A DNA stretch of 64,000 bases from Ruminococcus flavefaciens (GTDB lineage: Bacteria > Bacillota > Clostridia > Oscillospirales > Ruminococcaceae): positions 186,001 to 250,000 of the forward strand of contig NZ_FPIP01000003.1 in assembly GCF_900119075.1 (NCBI RefSeq), written 5' to 3'. Of the stretch, positions 59,484-64,000 are shown in pieces. The notes under the pieces were generated by a model that worked only from the letters and a program-made list of their open reading frames with translations, had not been told where the DNA came from and did not search any database. Positions within the stretch are counted from its first letter, which is position 1, and every line of letters begins with the position of its first letter. The translations under genes and the position numbers were made by a program.

Positions 59484-61508
59484 TTATTCTTCAAAAGCTG
59501 TGAGTATTTTTTCGATACGGTCTGCAAGATCGTCGGTGAGGACCTTATTCTCATCTATCTCGGAGATTATATCCTGACCGTAGCTTCTGATATATGTCAT
59601 GAGGTCTGTGCGGTATTCTCTCAGCTCCTTGAGGGGGATACCCTTGAAGAAGCCGTGCTGTGCCGCATAGAGGAGTATTACCTGCTCGGAGTGAGGCAGG
59701 GGATTATACAGGGGCTGTTTAAGCAGCTCTGTGAGCATTCTGCCGTGGTCGAGAAGCTCTGTTGTTGACTGGTCAAGCTCCGAGGAGAACTGTGTGAATA
59801 TCTCCATTTCCTTGAACTGAGCAAGGTCGATACGGAGATTTCCCGAAGCCTTCTTCATAGCCTTTGTCTGAGCCGCGCCGCCGACACGGGATACGGAAAG
59901 TCCGTAGTTCACCGCAGGACGGAGACCTGAGTTGAAAAGCTCGCTCTCTAAGAATATCTGACCGTCTGTGATAGAAATAACGTTGGTCGGGATATATGCG
60001 GAGATATCGCCTGCCAGAGTCTCGATGATAGGGAGAGCTGTCAGCGAACCGCCGCCGTGCTCGTCGTCAAGACGGCTGGAGCGCTCGAGAAGTCTCGAAT
60101 GGAGATAGAATACGTCGCCGGGGTAAGCCTCACGTCCCGGAGGACGGTGGAGCAGAAGCGACATGGCTCTGTATGCGACGGCGTGTTTTGAAAGGTCATC
60201 GTATACTATGAGTACGTCCTTGCCCTTTGACATGAAGTACTCAGCGATAGCAGTACCCGAATACGGTGATATATACTGGAAAGGAGCAGGATCGCTGGCA
60301 GAAGCGCATACAACTACGGAGTAATCCATAGCGCCGTATTTTTTCAGTGTATTTACGATCTGTGCAACGGTAGAAGACTTCTGACCTATGGCAACATAGA
60401 TGCAGATAACGTCCTGTCCCTTCTGATTGATTATGGTATCAACGGCGATAGAGGTCTTACCTGTCTGTCTGTCGCCGATTATGAGCTCACGCTGTCCGCG
60501 TCCGATAGGGAACATGGAGTCGATAGCGAGGATACCTGTCTGCAATGGGGTATTTACGGGTTTACGTTCGATAACGCCCGGAGCTTCGCGCTCGATAGGG
60601 AAGTAGTCCTCAGCCTTGATAGCTCCCAGACCGTCGATAGGCGAGCCAAGAGCGTCAACTACTCGTCCGAGAAGCTCGTCGCTTACGCCGATACCTGCTC
60701 TCTTGCCTGTTCTGATAACGGAAGAGCCCTCTGTGAGACCGTGGTCGTCACCGAGAAGAACGACGCCGATGGACTTCTCTTCAAGGTTCTGAACGATACC
60801 TCTGATACCTGTCTCAAACTCGACAAGCTCACCGTACATTACGGAATTCATGCCGTAAACTCGTGCGATACCGTCGCCGAGACGGGTGACGAAGCCTGTT
60901 TCCGTAGCGCCTGACTTTACGTCAAAGTCGCGCACCTCTGTTTTGAGAACGGAAATTATATCGCTGTTCTTGCTCTTAGCGGCAGGAGCGTCAACGTATT
61001 CAGCCGCCTTGGTCTGGAGAGTGTCCTTCATAAGGCGGAGGCTTGTGCGGTAGCTCTTGTCGTATTCAAGGTCGCCTGCATTGAGTATGAAACCGCCGAT
61101 GATATCGGGATCGTGCTTGTACTCTATGTCAACGTCCTCTTTGACGAATTTCTCCATGATGAACTTGCGGAGATCAGCCTGCTGAGACTCCGTAAGGGGA
61201 GTAACATAGCGGACTACAGCCTTGATGCTGCCCTGCTTGTCGAGGAGCATATCCTCGTACTCGTCAAGTATCTCGCCTATATTTGCCACAGCGCCGCTGC
61301 GGACGGTATTTATCATGAATTTCTGTACCGATTCGGGGAAGAGCTTGCTGATTATGCCGCGCTTTTCGTCGTGAGTAACAAGGGGATTTGCCAGAGTATC
61401 AGCCACATCGGGGCAGGTCTCCAGCACACGCCTTGTCTCGGAGCAGTCAGTCTGGGAAACGTCCAGACGTACCAGCTCTTTCAGGAGTTCTCTGTCTGTG
61501 TCTCTCAT
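59484..61508 (-). CDS. Fused ATP synthase delta and alpha subunits
   Basis: 674 aa in one uninterrupted frame. Residues 1-168 match the delta (OSCP) subunit: [51 protein letters not shown] and [11 protein letters not shown]; the usual first delta helix (YAxALF) is shortened. A linker of about 12 residues follows. From residue 181 the alpha subunit is complete: [31 protein letters not shown], Walker [10 protein letters not shown] (345-353) and [14 protein letters not shown] with the arginine finger. I see no internal start codon with a ribosome binding site near the junction. The ATG overlaps the atpF stop (ATGA). The alpha portion is standard length. Confidence 0.93.
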   Translation of the reverse strand: MRDTDRELLKELVRLDVSQTDCSETRRVLETCPDVADTLANPLVTHDEKRGIISKLFPESVQKFMINTVRSGAVANIGEILDEYEDMLLDKQGSIKAVVRYVTPLTESQQADLRKFIMEKFVKEDVDIEYKHDPDIIGGFILNAGDLEYDKSYRTSLRLMKDTLQTKAAEYVDAPAAKSKNSDIISVLKTEVRDFDVKSGATETGFVTRLGDGIARVYGMNSVMYGELVEFETGIRGIVQNLEEKSIGVVLLGDDHGLTEGSSVIRTGKRAGIGVSDELLGRVVDALGSPIDGLGAIKAEDYFPIEREAPGVIERKPVNTPLQTGILAIDSMFPIGRGQRELIIGDRQTGKTSIAVDTIINQKGQDVICIYVAIGQKSSTVAQIVNTLKKYGAMDYSVVVCASASDPAPFQYISPYSGTAIAEYFMSKGKDVLIVYDDLSKHAVAYRAMSLLLHRPPGREAYPGDVFYLHSRLLERSSRLDDEHGGGSLTALPIIETLAGDISAYIPTNVISITDGQIFLESELFNSGLRPAVNYGLSVSRVGGAAQTKAMKKASGNLRIDLAQFKEMEIFTQFSSELDQSTTELLDHGRMLTELLKQPLYNPLPHSEQVILLYAAQHGFFKGIPLKELREYRTDLMTYIRSYGQDIISEIDENKVLTDDLADRIEKILTAFEE

Positions 61509-61993
61509 TTCTTGCCCTCCTCATCGGAAAGGAACTTATCTACAAGCTTGCGGTTCTTCTCGTCGTCAACATTCTCACCGATGATCTTGGAAGCAGCCTC
61601 GATAGCGAGGTCTGCGATCTCGGACTGAGCCTGACGGAGAACGCGCTTTCTCTCGTTTTCTATAGTCTTGTCGGCGTCGGCAACTATCTTTTCAGCCTCC
61701 TCCTGAGACTTCCTGATAATTGCGGTGCGCTCGGACTCGGCGTCCTCATGCGCCTTCATTATGATCTGGTTAGCCTTTTCCTTGGCTTCGCTGATAGAGT
61801 CCTCATACTGCTGACGGAGCTCCTCAGCCTCAGCCTTTGCCTTTTCGGCAGAGTCGAGGTTATCCTGTATAGTACGTGTACGATCAGCCTTCATCTTGTT
61901 TATAGGCTTGAAAAGGAATATCCTCAGCAGAATAAACAATATCAGTACATTTATGACAGTCTCGACAATGTACCAGAATTCAAATTTGATCAT
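61505..61993 (-). CDS. atpF: ATP synthase b subunit
   Basis: 162 aa. One N-terminal membrane helix ([22 protein letters not shown]) and a long charged helix ([33 protein letters not shown] onward) form the peripheral stalk. AAGGAGG precedes the ATG. It overlaps the delta-alpha gene by 4 bp. Confidence 0.95.
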   Translation of the reverse strand: MIKFEFWYIVETVINVLILFILLRIFLFKPINKMKADRTRTIQDNLDSAEKAKAEAEELRQQYEDSISEAKEKANQIIMKAHEDAESERTAIIRKSQEEAEKIVADADKTIENERKRVLRQAQSEIADLAIEAASKIIGENVDDEKNRKLVDKFLSDEEGKK

Positions 61994-62025
61994 TATATGC
62001 CCTCCTTATGTGTATCTGCTTCGGC

Positions 62026-62244
62026 TTATGCCTTGCCGATAATAAGGATAGCGATAACGAATCCGTAGATAGCAGTAGCCTCTGCGAGAGCACAGCCCAG
62101 CAGGAGAGCTGTTCTGATATCGCCCTTTGCCTCGGGCTGACGCGCGATAGATTCTGTAGCCTTAGCTGTAGCGATACCTATACCTACACCTGCACCTGCG
62201 CCTGTAAGAACGGCGATAGCAGCGCCAATTGCGATGAGTCCCAT
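62026..62244 (-). CDS. atpE: ATP synthase c subunit, copy 2
   Basis: 72 aa, two helices joined by the polar loop ARQPEAKGD. The ion-binding glutamate is in CALAEATAIYGF. The residues that mark sodium binding in Ilyobacter (Gln32, Ser66) are Ile and Ala here, so proton coupling is inferred. The protein is identical to the copy at 62269-62487, but the genes differ at about a dozen silent positions. GGAGGTAT precedes the ATG. Confidence 0.95.
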   Translation of the reverse strand: MGLIAIGAAIAVLTGAGAGVGIGIATAKATESIARQPEAKGDIRTALLLGCALAEATAIYGFVIAILIIGKA

Positions 62245-62268
62245 TTTAATATACCTCCATATATGTGA

Positions 62269-62487
62269 TTATGCCTTACCGATAATAAGGATAGCGATAA
62301 CGAAACCGTAGATAGCAGTAGCCTCTGCGAGGGCACAGCCCAGCAGGAGAGCTGTTCTGATGTCGCCCTTTGCCTCGGGCTGTCTTGCGATAGATTCTGT
62401 AGCTTTAGCTGTAGCGATGCCTATACCTACGCCTGCACCTGCGCCTGTAAGAACGGCGATAGCAGCGCCGATTGCGATAAGTCCCAT
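62269..62487 (-). CDS. atpE: ATP synthase c subunit, copy 1
   Basis: 72 aa, first c-subunit gene in the operon, 24 bp upstream of copy 2. Its protein (MGLIAIGAAIAVLTGAGAGV... IAILIIGKA) is identical residue for residue to copy 2. GGAGGTATAAATTT precedes the ATG. Two genes could double supply for the multi-copy c-ring without changing it. Confidence 0.95.
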   Translation of the reverse strand: MGLIAIGAAIAVLTGAGAGVGIGIATAKATESIARQPEAKGDIRTALLLGCALAEATAIYGFVIAILIIGKA

Positions 62488-62513
62488 AAATTTATACCTC
62501 CGTGAAGTTGAAG

Positions 62514-63176
62514 TTATTCTTCCTCAATGGCTTCAGCCATGTAAAGAGAAGTAAGGAATACGAATACATAAGCCTGTAAGAGTCCGTCGAAAATATCAAA
62601 GTATGCGCTTGCGATAACAGGAACGCCTATTGCGCAGAGACCTGTTTTTATAAGCTCCATGACTACGAATGCACCGAGGACGTTACCGAAAAGTCGCATA
62701 CACAGCGACAGCGGTCTTGTCACAAGGTCCAGCAGATTTATCGGGTTCAGCAGGCTCTTGAGCCATTTCAGCGGTCCCTTTTCGATGATGAACGACAGCT
62801 GAACGGCGATTATAGCGACGCCTGCCAGAGCAGCCGTGACGTTTACGTCCTTTGTGGGCGGAACGAAGCCGAACAGACCTATTAAATTGGCAAATGCTAT
62901 GTAAATTATCAGAGTTTCGAGGAATGGCAGGTATTTTTTGCCCTTATGACCGAGTATGCCGAGGAAAAAGTTGTCCAGCCAGTCGATAATGCCCTCAAGT
63001 ATGCACTGAGAGCCTGTGGGTACTTTTTTGAGCTTTCGTGTAAATATTATGGACAAAAGAACGATAACTGCCATTATTATCCACGTTACCACACATGAAT
63101 CGGCAACGGGTATACCTCCGAGAATCGGTATCGTAAAGGCGGTCTTGGATTGCAGTTCTTCCAAAAGATTGTCCAT
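62514..63176 (-). CDS. atpB: ATP synthase a subunit
   Basis: 220 aa. It forms the proton half-channels beside the c-ring. The essential arginine is in LSLCMRLFGNVLGAFVVMELI, and about five membrane segments are seen. GAAGGTG precedes the ATG. It is the first gene of the operon; no atpI is present. Confidence 0.95.
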   Translation of the reverse strand: MDNLLEELQSKTAFTIPILGGIPVADSCVVTWIIMAVIVLLSIIFTRKLKKVPTGSQCILEGIIDWLDNFFLGILGHKGKKYLPFLETLIIYIAFANLIGLFGFVPPTKDVNVTAALAGVAIIAVQLSFIIEKGPLKWLKSLLNPINLLDLVTRPLSLCMRLFGNVLGAFVVMELIKTGLCAIGVPVIASAYFDIFDGLLQAYVFVFLTSLYMAEAIEEE

Positions 63177-63218
63177 TTAAACACCTTCTTTCAGTATGGC
63201 TTTGCGCCAAAATAATAA

Positions 63219-63249
63219 AACGGAGACTGCAATTACACAAATCTCCGTT
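63219..63249 (-). promoter_or_regulatory. Possible attenuator in the atp leader
   Basis: On the minus strand AACGGAGA and TCTCCGTT form an 8-bp stem, followed by TTATTATTTT. It lies between the operon promoter and atpB, so it could terminate a fraction of transcripts early. Confidence 0.5.
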
Positions 63250-63331
63250 GATTGAGTCTTGATTGAGTACAGATATACGGTCCGACGGACTTTTTTCAAG
63301 CAGCGGTGGTATATCCTTTCCACACCCTTAT

Positions 63332-63360
63332 ATAATATAACAAAATCCGCCTATTGTCAA
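63332..63360 (-). promoter_or_regulatory. Promoter of the ATP synthase operon
   Basis: TTGACA (63360-63355) and TATTAT (63337-63332) on the minus strand with a 17-bp spacer. The leader to atpB is about 150 nt. Confidence 0.75.
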
Positions 63361-63414
63361 GAGTTTGACGAAAATTTATGCATAATCATTGGGAATATCA
63401 AAATATATATTTTG

Positions 63415-63759
63415 TTACTTGCCGTCGCCCTCCGAGAGCTTTATTGCGCGGTCAAGGCGCTCTATAGCACCTGAGTTGAGCTTTTCCGCAAGACGTATGC
63501 GGTCAAGCTCTTTCTTGAATGCACCCAGCTCGTTGGCTATCTTGCGCATAATGTCTTCGTTCTGTATCTGCTTGTCCTCTAAAGCGCATACTCTTTTGAT
63601 AAGGTCGTTGACGTTTGCGGCAAGGAGCTCATTGGCGTTATTCTGCTTTTCGCCGAACTCAGTAAGCTTTTCGCCTGCTTTGAGGGTGCTTATCTTTTCA
63701 TGACCTGTAAAGGTGCGCATTTTCTCATTTGTAAGCTTTAAATCGGACAATTTGTTCAC
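63415..63759 (-). CDS. Coiled-coil protein, 114 aa
   Basis: GTG start at 63759 after AAAGGA; a downstream ATG (MRTFTGHEK) lacks a site. From about residue 25 the sequence is a continuous charged heptad helix (NNANELLAANVNDLIKRVCALEDKQIQNED onward). There is no membrane segment or known motif. It sits between the atp promoter and the sugar-nucleotide gene on the same strand, with a 51-bp gap to the latter. Function unknown. Confidence 0.65.
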   Translation of the reverse strand: MNKLSDLKLTNEKMRTFTGHEKISTLKAGEKLTEFGEKQNNANELLAANVNDLIKRVCALEDKQIQNEDIMRKIANELGAFKKELDRIRLAEKLNSGAIERLDRAIKLSEGDGK

Positions 63760-63809
63760 TTCCTATCCTTTGTTCTCTTTCTTTACTGTTCTTTTCCAAG
63801 TGTAGTCCC

Positions 63810-64000
63810 TTAGGACATGAGCTTTTCGCGCCAGTAGTTGAGAGTATCCTCAACGGTCTGCTCCATGGTTATCTCTGCTTTCCAGCCTGTATCGCCGAAG
63901 ATTCGGGATACATCGGGTTCTATCAGCGGAATGTCCGAAGCTCTCATGCGGCTGGGATCCTGCTTGACTTCGATATCGCATTTGGCGAAAGACAGGGCTG
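63810..64000 (-). CDS. NAD-dependent epimerase/dehydratase, C-terminal part (runs off the window)
   Basis: The last 63 codons, ending TAA at 63810. DPSRMRASDIPLIEPDVSRI and GDTGWKAEITMEQTVEDTLNYWREK match the end of GDP-mannose 4,6-dehydratase-like short-chain dehydrogenases (DPSRMRPSDVPxL... GWxPxIPxEQTLxDxLxYWR). It would act in sugar-nucleotide synthesis for cell-surface glycans. The N-terminal NAD domain is outside the window. Confidence 0.72.
   Translation of the reverse strand, partial: ALSFAKCDIEVKQDPSRMRASDIPLIEPDVSRIFGDTGWKAEITMEQTVEDTLNYWREKLMS

Overview
The window reads as chromosomal DNA of an anaerobic gut or rumen Firmicute close to Ruminococcus (Oscillospiraceae). This is inferred from the gene content and not from any search: [FeFe]-hydrogenase maturase HydE, L-arabinose uptake and catabolism, a polysaccharide O-acetylesterase, the sporulation protease SpoIVB, a T-box-controlled leucine operon, sigma-A promoters with 17-bp spacers, and strong AGGAGG-type ribosome binding sites. 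I found no rRNA, tRNA, CRISPR array, transposase or prophage.

Layout. 1-5 kb: the start of an FAD oxidoreductase, an untracked 59-aa gene, an McrBC-like pair whose McrC lacks the nuclease domain, a divergent unknown gene, and an XRE regulator fused to a desulfoferrodoxin-like domain. 5.3-10.3 kb: ABC transporter plus two-component system. 10.5-21.2 kb: AraR-type regulator, AraC-type regulator, two-permease sugar ABC transporter, FGGY kinase, araA and araD, with AraR-like boxes. 21.3-31.1 kb (minus strand): coaX, esterase, U32-like protein, hydE, nadA, tsaD, rimI, polA. 31.3-39.9 kb (minus): leuA-leuC-leuD, a Nudix gene, an AT-rich orphan, ilvB-ilvH, leuB, ridA, led by a T-box. 40-44.6 kb: AIM24-family trio, birA, a membrane protein, spoIVB, HPr. 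44.9-50 kb: trmD and rimM separated by two membrane-protein genes, a membrane-anchored XRE regulator, purB. 50.2-53.5 kb: FHA, PP2C phosphatase and three membrane proteins. 53.7-56.2 kb: secD-secF. 56.4-63.4 kb (minus): the F-type ATP synthase operon. The right edge holds a coiled-coil gene and the 3' end of a sugar-nucleotide dehydratase.

The most unusual features are: (1) atpH and atpA fused into one 674-residue delta-alpha protein, with two c-subunit genes that encode identical proteins through divergent codons, in an operon split by a 267-bp block of repeats; (2) an McrBC-like module whose McrC stops where the PD-(D/E)XK nuclease should begin and ends in a Lys/Arg-rich tail; (3) two related XRE regulators, one with a desulfoferrodoxin-like sensor and one membrane-anchored, that share the palindrome TCTACG-N3-CGTAGA upstream; (4) several families of short dispersed palindromic repeats in the gaps between genes, some of which supply the first or last codons of neighbouring proteins.

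The ara locus forms a clear pathway: furanose-type ABC import, isomerisation by AraA, phosphorylation by the FGGY kinase, epimerisation by AraD, probably under AraR control. The leu/ilv genes form most of a leucine branch that probably responds to charged tRNA-Leu.
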